A DNA stretch of 64,000 nt from Volvox africanus (lineage: Eukaryota; Chlorophyta; Chlorophyceae; Chlamydomonadales; Volvocaceae), in NCBI GenBank assembly GCA_030268105.1, contig BSDZ01000004.1, positions 7,108,001 through 7,172,000 of the forward strand. The letters run 5' to 3'. A program made the position numbers and the translations under genes. Positions 27,327 to 39,552 of this stretch are shown piece after piece. Within the stretch, counting starts at the first letter, position 1. Each line of letters opens with the position of its first letter. The notes beneath the pieces are model-generated. The model was not told the DNA's origin. It ran no database searches and saw only the letters and a program-made list of their open reading frames with translations.

Positions 27327-30300
27327 ATGCAAAGATTGCAAACCAAACTGCAAGGCCGCAGCGCCGCCTGCGGTATTGCGGACTTGCATGCTCCTAGCAG
27401 CCGTCAAGTGGTGTTTGCGCCAGTTGTAGAATATGCCCCAGTACGGAGGGCGTGTCAAGGCTTCCGCAGTGCCTCAGCCGTAAGCGGCGGCAGGGTGCGC
27501 ACCGTCGTCGTGCGCGCGTCATCTGCTCCGTCACCGTTTCCAAAGAGGGATGCTCGTCTGGTCCTGGAGAATGGTTCTGTATGGCACGCGACTGCGTTTG
27601 GTGCGAGCGGCACGGAGATTGGCGAGGTGGGCCGACCATCACCGAGAACTAGGGTTGGCGTAGCGAATCTAGGTGTATAATTCCGACGTTGTTGCTTTCG
27701 CAACTGCAATGCGTTGACATACTTTGGCGAGAAAATGCTATCGTTGCCTATCAGCAAGGGTTGTAGACAGCTGAATACCTCCAACAGGTCCCGACATGCC
27801 CTAGTCGGTATCGGTTAAAGTCTGCGTCGCCTTCAATATGCAGGTTGTCTTCAACACTTCGTTGACGGGTTATCAAGAAATTATGACCGATCCCTCCTAC
27901 AAAGGCCAATTTGTCGCGTTCACGTGCCCTCACATCGGCAACGTTGGGATCAACAACGGTAAGCGGCGCACATCCAATTACAAACCCTTGCTCATTTATG
28001 ACGTTAAGGATCTCAGTTACTGATAACAATGCTGTACCTGCGGGCAAATGACTTCCACAGAGGACATGGAGTCGAGCAAGTGCCACCTTGGCGCGATCAT
28101 CGTCCGGGACCTGTCCTGCGTGGTCTCGAACTATCGCTCCAAAATGACCCTTGACGCCTACTGCAAGAAAGAAAATGTGATTGGGCTTGGTAACGTTGAT
28201 ACCCGCGCTCTCACTAAGGTCCTTCGCGAGACGGGATGCCTTGTCGGCGTCGTCACCACCGACACCTCAAAGTCAGACGAGGAGCTAGTCAGCATGGCGA
28301 AGTCCTGGACGATTGTGGGCAAGGATCTGTTATCCGTTGTGTCGTGTACGGAGCCGTACGAGTGGGGCAAAGGGACCACTGACGAGTGGGAGTTCAACGG
28401 CCGCGTGAAGCTAACGAAGCAGCACGGACCATTCCACGTAAGTAAACTCTTCCCTACAGGGCCGCCTCACGTCGTTGTTTGCCTATGGGGCGCAATGGGC
28501 TGTGCACAATGGCGTGAACGTTGGGATGCATGGACGGAGCAGTGGAGATGGATGGGGCCGTGCCCGTGACCGGATTCATTGGACACATCGTGCTGCGGTG
28601 GGGGATATGGGGGGGGGGTTTAGAGCAAAAGCGTGCTGGGTTGGAGAACGGCTGGTGGCACGGGAAGAGGTACGGTGGAGAGATGGATGCAAACGCGCGT
28701 CAACGAACTTCATGTTGTGATGAAAGGGTAGGGTGGCCGCCTTCGGAATAGACCTCCAACACACTAAATTCAATGCCTGAGCGTTATTAGGGACTCCCCC
28801 CGTTAGCTGCGTGTGCATGCGGATTCAGTAATGGAGACAGCTTGAGCGCATCGGAGCTGAAACTGGCCCGCGTACCCGCGCCTTGCGCGGTGGACGGGTA
28901 CTTCTCGCTGGGAGATGGGTACTCTTGGCCCATGCGTACCTAAGAAAAGTGACATGTATTCAAAGTTTGTATCCACGTCCAGCACGGGGATGCACATCGT
29001 TGGTGCACGGGCAACACCCCTAGCCCCCTAGCCATCTAGGGGGATGAGAGGCGGGCCTCAGACAGGACACGGGAAAAGGACGAATTAGGCCAACGGGTTA
29101 GGTGTGCGTCACGTAATCGTATGTTCCTGGGGGTCGACGGGGCTGTCGGCGTCTTCCCATTCAATGCTCGTTATGTCCGACGATGACTGCATGGTGCATA
29201 CTACATGACGATGGACAGCGCATCTGACAAAAAGGGGGAGCCACCGGGATCGCGTGATGCAAAAAAGCGAATGGGCGAAGAGGGATGTCGTGACGCAGAT
29301 TGCACCAAGAGGGTATGTATATAAGGATCCGGAGGGCCCTATACCCGCACCCTCGGAACCCTCCGGCCTCAGGCTGCCCACTTCCCCATGGGAAGCTCGC
29401 GGACACCTGGGTTCTGGTGCGTGTATGTGTGTGTGTGTGTGTGTATCAGCGATTGTGCGGTATGTGCACTGATCCCGATGCCATTGACAGCCTGCTTGAC
29501 GGCTTGTGGCGGCTCCTTCTCCACCCGTTATGCCCTCCCCCCGCCGGCCCCAATGGAGCTACATCATTTGTATGGTTGGTTTCCAGTTTGTGCACCTACG
29601 CCCTACTACCTACCCCCTACTCTGTTACCCCGCCCACCTGCTTAACTGCTTGCCCCACACAGTGGTGCCTCTTTCCCCGAATAGTTGTGCTCAGAACCCA
29701 AGTCAGTCATCCCTTCCTGCTCCCCTCCCTGCATCCAAAACGCACACTTTCCGCAGGTGGTGGCGTACGACTTCGGCATTAAAACCAACATCCTGCGCCG
29801 CCTTGCCTCATTCGGCTGCCGAATCACCGTGGTGCCCGCCACGTATCCGGCATCTGAGGTGCTGCGAATGAACCCGGATGGCGTCTTCTTCAGCAACGGT
29901 CCCGTGAGTCCAGGGTGGGGAAGGCGGGGCTGTGAGGCTGCGCGCTTTCTTGACCACCCTCCTGATGTGGGGTGGGGAATTCAGGGATTACCCGCACGCA
30001 TTAATTTAATACTGTTCTGCAAGTGCAAGTGCGCCTTCCAGAGATGTTGCATTCAGAAGATGCGCATTCATTCATTCAAATGAACAAGTAGCGGTGAGAT
30101 CAAAAGAAGCGTAAATTGCTGACCAAGCCACCCCTTGTCGCCACCGCCGTACCCCTCAGGGCGATCCGTCGGCCGCCCCATACGCTGTGGATAACGCTAA
30201 GGCGATCCTGGGCAAGAAACCCGTGTTTGGCATTTGTATGGGCCACCAGGTGCGTGCGTGTGTGTGTGTGTGTGTGTGTTATGACCATAGTGGCGGGTGT

Positions 30301-31831
30301 GGAAGGGCTGGTGGAGGTGCAAGCCCTGTCTCTTATGTTACCATAGAACCAGACATCCGAGCTAGATCTGAACTGAAACGGGGCAGCTGAAACGTTTTTG
30401 CTCCAGCGAATTGCATTGAACACTAATGAAGCTGCTCCAGGCAACGTTCATGTCTCTGCAAGCACCTGCATGTCTCGTGCTGCACCAACGGTGGTAGCGG
30501 CGGGCGGCTGCAGCTGCTGCCGCACCAGCAGTTTCCAAAAGACACAGCTGCGCCTCGGGTATATATATTCTTCCTTCCTAGGCTCAGTCGATTACTGGTA
30601 GCAATGCGTGTCTTCTCTTACTCCTCTAAAAAATGGCTGTGGTGTCCCTGTTCTTGCCTTGTCGTACGACGTGTAGGTGCTGGGCCAGGCATTCGGCGGG
30701 AAGACGTTTAAGTTGAAGTTCGGGCACCATGGAGGCAACCACCCCATCCGCTACATGCCGACAGGTAGGTGCCGGAATCCGAGGTTTTCAGCAGCTGGTG
30801 TTCGGATTTGCTGATACGAAGTAAAAGCCGCTGTCTAGCTGGAATGAGGCTGGCGTGAACCTATCTATCACTGATGTCACATGGAAAGGGAGAGGTATTG
30901 TTTCGCACAGGCTTGGACTTCTGTCTTACAAGGGGGAGGTGACGAATGCTGCTGGGTTGCATCCTCAGAAAGCCGTATAGTAGCTTGACGTGTCCGTTCC
31001 TTTTTTGTGCTGATAGTGCCTATCATTTGCCTCCCTGGGGTTTTGTAGCACAGTTTCACCCTCAACATTACATTTGCCTCCAGACTACCCCACCCCACCC
31101 CACGGGGCGGCTCTGCCCTTTTCATAGCGTGTGCCCCAAGAGACCACTACTGTCGCGAAGTTACTCAGTCTCTTAGCTGCTGCCCCCGCGGTTTTGACTT
31201 TTGAGATGGAGAGGATCACACAGCTCACTCTCGTGTGCACCGGCATATCCCACTGGTCTGGTTCTGCAACTCAGGACGCGTTGAAATCTCCGCTCAGAAC
31301 CACAATTTTGCGGTGGACCCCTCGACGCTGCCGGCCGGAGTCGAGGTGACCCACATCAACCTCAACGACGGGACGTGCGCAGGTGTGCGTGTGCGGAGAG
31401 GGTATCTGTTGAGGATCTATGCGCATGTGTTTGCGTGGGTGAAGTCGAATAGACGAGGCATAATACCGATGTGCATGGAAGGGGAGTTGCCGGTTGGGCT
31501 TCAGCTGAGATTCAAACTGATCCGTATGGCATATGGCATATGGCATACACCGAGTACTAGCAAAGCATCATGTCAGTTACACGTTCATTTGGCATCAGAA
31601 CAAGGAACCCATCCGCCTGTCCAGAGTCACGTGGCAGAGGGGGATGCGAGGGGGATGTTTCCACGGTGATGCCATATCTGCTGCTCTCCACCTCTTGCCC
31701 TCGCAGGCATGGTGTACAAGGACAAGAAGGCCATGACGATCCAGTACCACCCAGAGGCGTCCCCCGGGCCGCATGACGCGGACATCTGCTTCGAGCAATT
31801 CGTGGACATGATGCGGGCCGAGAGGGTGTAG
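27327..31831 (+). CDS. carA: Carbamoyl-phosphate synthase small (glutaminase) subunit, plastid
   Basis: Eight exons join in phase: 27327-27626, 27844-27958, 28061-28437, 29757-29903, 30160-30249, 30677-30764, 31275-31382 and 31707-31831, about 449 residues. The first exon encodes a transit peptide with cleavage-like VVVRASS near residue 64, then the CPSase small-chain domain begins at [11 protein letters not shown]. Typical blocks follow: [47 protein letters not shown]. The class I amidotransferase part has [22 protein letters not shown], the nucleophile in GICMGHQ (Cys339), FGHHGGNHP and the His/Glu pair in QYHPE (His423, Glu425). The subunit hydrolyses glutamine and channels ammonia to the large subunit, feeding arginine and pyrimidine synthesis in the stroma. 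The large subunit is not in this window. All catalytic residues are present and the frame is intact. Confidence 0.97.
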
Positions 31832-33775
31832 AATGGATCGAGTCGCTAAGGGCCACTATGCGTGCCTGGACAGATAAGGACAGGCGCCTTGTTCAGGATC
31901 CAAGGATTTGTGGCCATTCGGGAATGGAGACTAGTCCTGAGGTAGCATATGCTGATGGTAGTTGCACGGAGCGACTCTTTCAGGTTGCGACTCTTTCAGG
32001 TTTGTTGATTGCGGCCTTGGCTTGACTGATGGTGTGATATGGTGGCTGACGTGGATAGCGGAGATGGACGCCAGTTATGCGAGGGTTATATCGATGATGC
32101 TGGAATTCTTTGGTTCTGCGATGCGACTACTTTTCTGTTTCCTGACCTGTCAAATTAAAATGTTTCTGGATCTGAGAACCCCCGAAGTGTTTGTGACCAA
32201 GAAAGGTCGTATTTATGGCCATGGACGGGGAGGCCGTTCTATTCTTCACAGCGAGCGGTGGATAAAAAACGAATGTTGTGCTCTGCACTGCAATAGGTTG
32301 GCCATAGCAGCGGGGCGGCCGTCTGTATATTAGTATTTCGGTGCTGTCAAGAAATGGCAATGGTCTGCGCCGGGTCAACTTGTCAGGATGTGGCCTTCGC
32401 ACTGTACACGAGGCGGAATTCCACAGCACGGAGCATGAGTTCGGGAATTTCTGTAACAAGAGGAAATTATGCATTTTGGTTGGCGTCTGTATCGTCCAAT
32501 CGAGTGATTTTAGGGTATTTGGGTTTTTTGGGTTGCCCAGCGGCATTCCTGGTCCGAACGTGTCCATGGCGAGGGCGCCATTTGAGCCGCCCAGAAGCAA
32601 CACTACCAAGACTACTATCATTGTCAATTAAGGAGTAGATCTGAACCGCTCTCCACCCGATAGGTCCGCCTAATAAGCTGAAAGTGCAACGGCAAAGGCA
32701 CAGCATGTGGTGCCAGACACATCGAATTTTATCGCACGCTGAACAACAAAAACAAAGCGACAGTATTAGTAATGGCACTCAATTAGACCTGATGACACGG
32801 GCTGAGGTGATGCATCTGTACAACTGCCTCACCGTGGGCCTTACACCCAACGAAACCGGCTGCTCCTTTTCGGTCATGATGTAGTTTTAGGCCGAAGGAA
32901 GTTTGTCGCAAATTTTGTTAGCAAATTTTGTTCGAAATTGAGATGTTTAAGGAATAACTTCCTGACTATTTATTTCACGCATACTTTTTGGCTAAGATGA
33001 CCTTAGGGGTCGGCTATGAGCCGATGACCACTTCGAAGCCGGCCTAAGCCGTGTTGACCTGTCACTGTTCTTTAGATCGTAACTTTCATTCTAACCTAAT
33101 AATAAAATTATTCATGAGTCCCAGGGCCAGTCCGAGGCAGGAAAACGCACAATGTTAGTAGCTGCAGTGGCTGAGGTGCGAAGTTACCCGTGTACGATCG
33201 GTCTGTCAGCAAGATAAGCACTTCAAGCTTCAAAATACAACTAGGGGCATGCCATGGAGGGAAGGAAGAGGCTGCTCCAAAGGTTGCTGCATGAGGTGTA
33301 TTAGGTGGGGACCAAGGAGCAGTCCAGGAAGTCAAACCTTTTAAAAGAGCTGACGCTAATGCTTCCAGCGTTAATGACGTCGGGACACAGACTGGGACCA
33401 GGTGGGGTCAGGGCCTGGCAAAGCCAACGAGGCAATGCCATATTGCATCGTGGGTTCCTAACAATGAAGTAAGTTATAGGATACTACAGTGCAACCCAAC
33501 CCATGGTGATGTACTTCAAATACCAATGCCGTACAGGACTTTTGGTGGTGGTGGTGGGTGTTCTCCAAGACCAAAGTCAGGCCCTAACTTTATTGGCAGC
33601 AATTTTAAGCTTTTTCGCACATTTCCTGGTCCAAGATTTCGGGAACTCGTCCAAATTCATCGATAGGGCCCATGCAGGGTACGTTTTGAACCAATACTCT
33701 CTACCATATGTCATAACCCTGTTGTTGTGACATATAGTAAGAGCCCTTGTCTAGTTAATCCTAGACAGTACAAAG
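31832..33775. other. Intergenic stretch, no supported gene
   Basis: Contains the CPS 3' UTR. A 16-base sequence (GCGACTCTTTCAGGTT) is tandemly doubled at about 31972-32003. Overlapping ORFs of up to 166 codons at 32127-32640 on both strands have no recognisable domain and no convincing splice partners. Confidence 0.45.
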
Positions 33776-34238
33776 ATGTTCGCTCTTCAGGCCGCCACTC
33801 GCAATGTCGCTTGCAACGCAAGCCAACCGCGTCACAAAGGCGCTAAGCATCACGCACGATCGCGGCCGATCAAGGTAAGGGCAGTTAAAGTTCTATTCTA
33901 GTTTGTGGTGAATTTACTTGTGCCCTGAGACGGAATGAAAACCACCGCACGAGCGCCCCAACGCAGCTATTGATCTATTGCAAATAGATATGAATTGCGC
34001 ACATGTGGGACGAGGTGAAAAGCCAGCCATGGGAGAATGTCAGCCGGTAGTGCAGAATGGGCTCCTCATAAGTGGATTTATTCAACGCTGCAATCTTTCA
34101 TGAATTGATTCCAATTCTGTGAACTGTATGCAGTATTCGGCTGCCGACAGGCGCCACGGGCCGGCGAAGTATGAGCCTCTGCCATCGCCGCCTCCTCAGT
34201 TTACGGTGGTCAGCAAGGGCGAGGCCAAGAGCCAGTGA
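33776..34238 (+). CDS. Possible small plastid-targeted protein, unknown function
   Basis: Two exons, 33776-33874 and 34134-34238, would encode 67 residues. The first exon, [16 protein letters not shown], is Ala/Arg/Lys-rich without acidic residues, like a chloroplast transit peptide, and ends at a good donor (AAG|GTAAGG). The second begins after ...GTATGCAG, reads [22 protein letters not shown] and stops at TGA 34236. The phases agree (0/0), which is the main support. I do not recognise the protein. A GTGAGC donor overlapping the stop codon means the gene could continue into further exons that I cannot identify. Confidence 0.35.
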
Positions 34239-37200
34239 GCGGCCTGGAAACGTGCAGGTAACAGAGGCGAGGATGTGTTGGACCTAGGTGGGACATAGGG
34301 GTCCGCTGTTGGTCCGCTGCCATAGGCTTTAGGCCAGCACAACATTGCGAGCAACCTTTGCCAGATGGTGCTCGTTGCCACCAATTGCAGTGTGGGTTGT
34401 GATGCTCGTCACTGCACTGCCTTCTGTGGTGTTGTGACATCAGCTAGGGTGTTTCACACCGCAGTGACCTTCGTTGCTGTGGCCGTGGGCAAGCATGCGC
34501 ATTTGGGGTGCAGTGGAGAGCCCAAGCTCTCCCTCTGTCATGCGGCGTGCGGCTTCAATCTGGGTGGAGTGCATAAGAATGTCCTTAATCCTCGTTGACG
34601 TGTATTGAAAGCGATGCGGTGTTCAGCATAAGCACATCGGGCCTGGAGCCCATGCCTACCCCCTCAGGTCGTCTGTTCACCCTGGCTTTTATCCTCTTGC
34701 TATCCTGTTGCAAAGCCCAGGTGGTCTTCAGGAGGAGCAAAGCACGCTCTTAGCGGCCACGGCGGCCAACGTATCCTGACAGGCAGGTACAGCTGGCAGT
34801 GCAGGCGGGAGCGCAGATTCACGGGTATCCTGCTTTTGGATGAGAATTCATCGACTTCGTCCCGTCGTCTGTGGCTTTGCTGAAAACGGAAAAGAGCACC
34901 ATGGGGATATTGCACTTGGTGATAGAGGCACTTGGTGTGAGTAGCGATTGGCAACAGGTTGTCGCTCGACTGTTCTGCACTATGGACGCGAGCATCATGG
35001 AGGAGTTGGACATGAGCGCAGAGAACGATGTTGCACCGCCTTCGACAGCACAACGTTTTGGTGTCCTCATGAGTCGAGTTGTCGGAATAATTTTCGCGGG
35101 TGTTCTTCGTGTCTGGTATGCTGCACCTCGCAGTGGTGTTCCTTTTCCGTCCTAAATCGTGATTTCCTTAAGGCCATTATTGTCGGGCGCAAGTTTTTAT
35201 GTAGTCAGGTGGCAGGCCCTAATCCCGTCCAAATATGATAATATCAAACTTGCCAAATCAATGTCAGTTCACATCCCTAACTAGTCCTGACGTCATTGGG
35301 GGTTGCAACCCCACAATAATAATACCTTAGCAATTTTATCCTGGCGGAACGCCGCAGGCCATATGATAGCACCACGCTCTAAGCCCTTGCTCCAAATTCC
35401 AACAAAATAGCTCCTTAGGCATTCAGTAAACAGGCATTGTAAGCACCAAGCACATGCCTTCTGACTGTTGCCAAGAAAGTAGTTATAAAGCCACAAAGAC
35501 AATATCACACTACCTAGCATCCAAGCAACATCGCCATGAGATCAGTTTGCCCTTTTTACTGGTTGGTCCTTTCAGCAAGGCCTTGCAAACTGCGCTTGTT
35601 GCTACCGTGGCGTAATTACGCCAGCGGCCATCCTCGCCTCTACCCTTGCTACCCTTGCAAATAGTTATCGAGGTCGCTGGTGATGGCACTGAGGCGTGCC
35701 TCGGTAGTGACCGTGAGGCCACCTCGCGACCCAAGGGTAATGAGCAGCTTGGCGTCGAAGGCGGTGGTGTAAGCGTTTGGGTTACAAAATACCTGCAACG
35801 GTCAGCACGCGAAGGGCACATTGCAGGGAGGGTGGGAGGATAGATGGATAGGACGTGGAAGCTATACGCGAGCGGTGGGCCCAGACGGACCTAACGGCTG
35901 AAAGAAAACGTAGCTCATAAGACTTCGCCAGCGCACGCTTCTTCGTACGTGCATACACCATATGCGGCTTGTGTCCATCATGCTATACAGCACAGTACTC
36001 CACTTTCGATGGATAGATTCTCATCGCGCACCTCAAAGCCTATATCGTCATTGGTGTGACGCCACTCCATCATATCCCAGCGCTTGGGGCGCTGAGCTTT
36101 TTGTTTCTCAGCGAACGTCTGGAACAGCTTCAGGAAGGCCTCCTGTTATGCAGCAAGGAAATGGCGAGGTCATGCGCGCAAATTGCCATTTCCGACATGC
36201 ACAAAAGTCTCAAGTGCAAGCAATCGCCATCGCCCTAATCGCTATCACAACTCATATTCCAACCGACACTGTTGTAGGGATTCTTGTGTTTCACAATGCA
36301 GTGGGTGGCGATGCTCCTTTCCGAAACCAAGTTATATAACCTGCCCCCACGGACGCCCTAACCCTAAGCATACCCCACCCACACGTCCTTTGTCTGGCGC
36401 GGTGCGTGATCTGTACAAAGGCACCTATTGCAAATCCGGAGCTTGCCTGCAACTGTTGTGCCCCCTCCGTCGTGAAGGGCACGGACATCGTTGTATCGCC
36501 AGCATGGAGGAGTAGTGGCCTAGTAGCGATAAGTCCTCCTGTTCCGATAGACAGTTCTCATTTCACGGCACATGTTGCGTACTTTATGGTGCCTTTTCTG
36601 CCCTTCGCAATTCGCAGCGTGCGTCAACGGAGTGTACGCGTGCGCATTGTTCAAGTGGGGACCTCGTTCTTAGACGACTCACAAGCTTACCAGCTGCATA
36701 CGGTTTCACGCTTAATCTCGGAGATGCATGTTGCGTATTCACAGCGTAACGGTGTCGTTGCAATCGCAGCATTCTGCTCGACCGTTCCGAACAAAACGAT
36801 TAGCTATGGAAGATATAGAAGGGAATCAAGGTCGACGGGAAGTTGTTGATATTTGGTGACCATAATAGCATTTTGCTTGTTGACGCGACTTTTTTTCGCA
36901 GATTTTGCTCGGCCATCATTTCGTACTTGTCAGATCGGAATTATAATCATGAAATCCATCATTCGATGATCATGAGGTGTAAGACATGAGCTATTACGAC
37001 ATGGCTGTTTGATTCATAAATGTACGTGATGCACCCTGCGAATTCTGAGAGTCGCGTGCCGTCACAAATGCATCTAAGATCTCCGAGACCAAGCACACCC
37101 TAGTCCTGCAGTCCTCAAGCATGTCCATTCAGCCATCCCAGAGGGACACACACCAACATGAATTCACTCCAAATGCGTCCTCCGTCTTCTTGCCCAGTTT

Positions 37201-37884
37201 GCTGCAATCCATCCTAACGAGCATCCTCTTGACGTCGTTCATTCATTCCTGTGCCCTTCCTTTCCCCGTCTTTTTGGTCTTCCTTGTCGTCCATGACATT
37301 CACAGCCTCGCCTGACCTACCTGGAAATCTACCCCTCTCCATTAGTACACACCCGTCCGACGTTGGGTTCCCGGTGTTGTATGCGAATCTAAGGGATGGC
37401 TGCCAGAACCCAAGGCGCCGCTCTGGCCGCTGCCATCCCCGATGTCTACCGGCATCCCCATAGGCACGTCCTCGCTGCCACCGGTTTCCCCCTCCACGTC
37501 TTCATCGCTGCTATTGCTTCCCCGGGTTCCTGGTCTTCCGTTGGGCTCTTCGTTCGGGGCCGGGGCGGTGTGCGGTCCCAGGTACCTGCGAGCGTGGCGG
37601 TAAATTGCGGAGGGATTTACCATGAGGGCAGCGAATCATACGTGCATTTGGAAGGGTGTGTCCGCTTGCGCCATGGGAGAAGTTACAAATTGCCTGCTCC
37701 TATAACATAGAGGAGCCAAGGAAAGGAAAAGAAAGGAAGGGAAGGCCAGGCTAAGTGTTAAAAGTGGGTCAAATCTAGCAGTCAGGGCGTGTCTGGGATT
37801 AGACAAGGGCATGTCAAGAGCAGGGAGCACAACTGTGTTTGTTGGGCCCTATGAAAATCGTGAAATGACCCACATCAGGAATCT
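34239..37884. other. Intergenic stretch, no supported gene
   Basis: ORFs of up to 147 codons (such as 36406-36849, 35962-36339 and 37396-37710) show no family motif. The two copies of CCCTAA at about 36356-36366 are too few to be telomeric. This stretch would include the 3' UTR of the minus-strand gene that ends at 37885. Confidence 0.45.
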
Positions 37885-39521
37885 TCATCGCGTCACGTTC
37901 CCTCCGTGCCTCTGGGGTCCCCACCTGTGTCGCACCCAGGGAGGCCACATGACGTAGAACACCGCCCCGGTGCCCTCATCCACCAGCCCCCAGCGAGTGG
38001 CATCCTTGGTCAGCTGGTAGGTCGCCACGACGTGGTTTCGCTTGCACAGAGTATTCATGTAGGAGCTCAAGTCGCCCTCCTCTACGGCTGTGGACATCTG
38101 GAAAGACGCCACCACACTGCCGTTACGGTCCTCAAACACCTGGTGCCGGGGTTGGATGGGCGTTGGGAACAGGGACCCTAAGCAGGGGAAGAGACTGAGC
38201 CTAAAGCCCCGCGCTGCAGCCCACCGCCCCGCCCCCGCCCTCCCGCTTACTCACTTACCTGTAGAAAGCTGTTGGGCCAGTCATCCCCCAGCTGCTTACA
38301 CAGCCGCATCATGCACTCATCCAAACGGCCCTTGAGCACTTTAGCGGTGCTCACACGGCCCGAGGGATAGAAGGGGCCAGCGACCACTCTGCGGGGGGGG
38401 GACGGTTACGGGTGGTGAGAGTCCAGGGGGGCCGGAAGCCGCAATCGGTAGGGTTCCAAAGGGGGGATTGGGCAGTGGGGCGTCTCATGTTTTGTTGTGC
38501 CTTGCCACATCATGATCCCTGGTTTATTGATCAGAACAATGTGGGACACCTGGGTATGGAGAATGGTCTTTGGATTCGGAAAGAGGGATTGACTAGTCAG
38601 ATCGTGCAGCGCGCCTCCCCAAGCAGCGCCATCAACGACTTCAGCGTGCTCACTTAGATCTGCCCAGGTCCGTGTCAGCGTGCATACTGGCCGGGTATGA
38701 GTCCACCGGGTCAGTGGTGTACGTGAACTCGGAGAAGGCCGGTGCGCCGTGCAACGAGGTGGGGGTGGCTCGCACCACGAACTCCTGAGGGCAGGTCTGC
38801 AACGAAGGAGCGGAGGGAAGGGAAACAGGCGAGGGAAAATTGAGCATGTGAGCATATGGTATAAACCCTGGATCCAGATCCAGGGGAAGGGAGGCGGGGA
38901 GTACGGGTGTGAATTAAAACCAAAGAGTCAGGTGAAGGGGGCGGGTGTAGTATCCTGGGGTATCTACGGGTGGTGTCCAGGATGGACCGTGTATGGGCCT
39001 TTGTAGGCGGACACAACAGAGATACAACAGCGGGGGCGGAGTCAGATGTCAGGAAACCGGCCCATCAGGCCAGGAAGAAACCGCTATCATAATGTTTTAG
39101 ATGACGTCTGAGATCCTCAGATCCTCACACCCTCGGGACGGCAGAAAGCACCTTACCTGTGCCAGCTTATGCCTTAGGCGCTCATACTTGCCCGACAGCT
39201 TCACTCGGTCATACTCAGACGGCAAGTACTCGAATTGCGTGAACATCTGCCGTACACGGTACGTCGTACGACATTTGAGTAATACCAGGCCGAGGGATTG
39301 GTCGACAAAAAGTTAGTCTAGTGTGTTTTGGTTTCAGAACTACCAGACGCACGACAGGAAGGAAGCAGCAGGGCAGCCAAGCAGTGCCAACGGCAACAGC
39401 GGTCCTCCCTCTCCCTCTCCCTCTCCCTCTCCCTCTCCCTCTCTCTCTCCCTCTCCCTCTCCCTCTCCCTCTCCCTCTCCCTCTCCCTCTCCCTCTCCCT
39501 CTCCCTCTCCCTCTCCCTCTC

Positions 39522-39552
<31 letters not shown>

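Noticed and set aside
32127..32640. Overlapping ORFs on both strands of up to 166 codons
   Set aside because: Translations show no recognisable domain, and opposing frames are equally long, which argues for chance.
36355..36370. Telomere-like CCCTAACCCTAA
   Set aside because: Only two copies, embedded in ordinary sequence; green algae of this group usually use TTTTAGGG.
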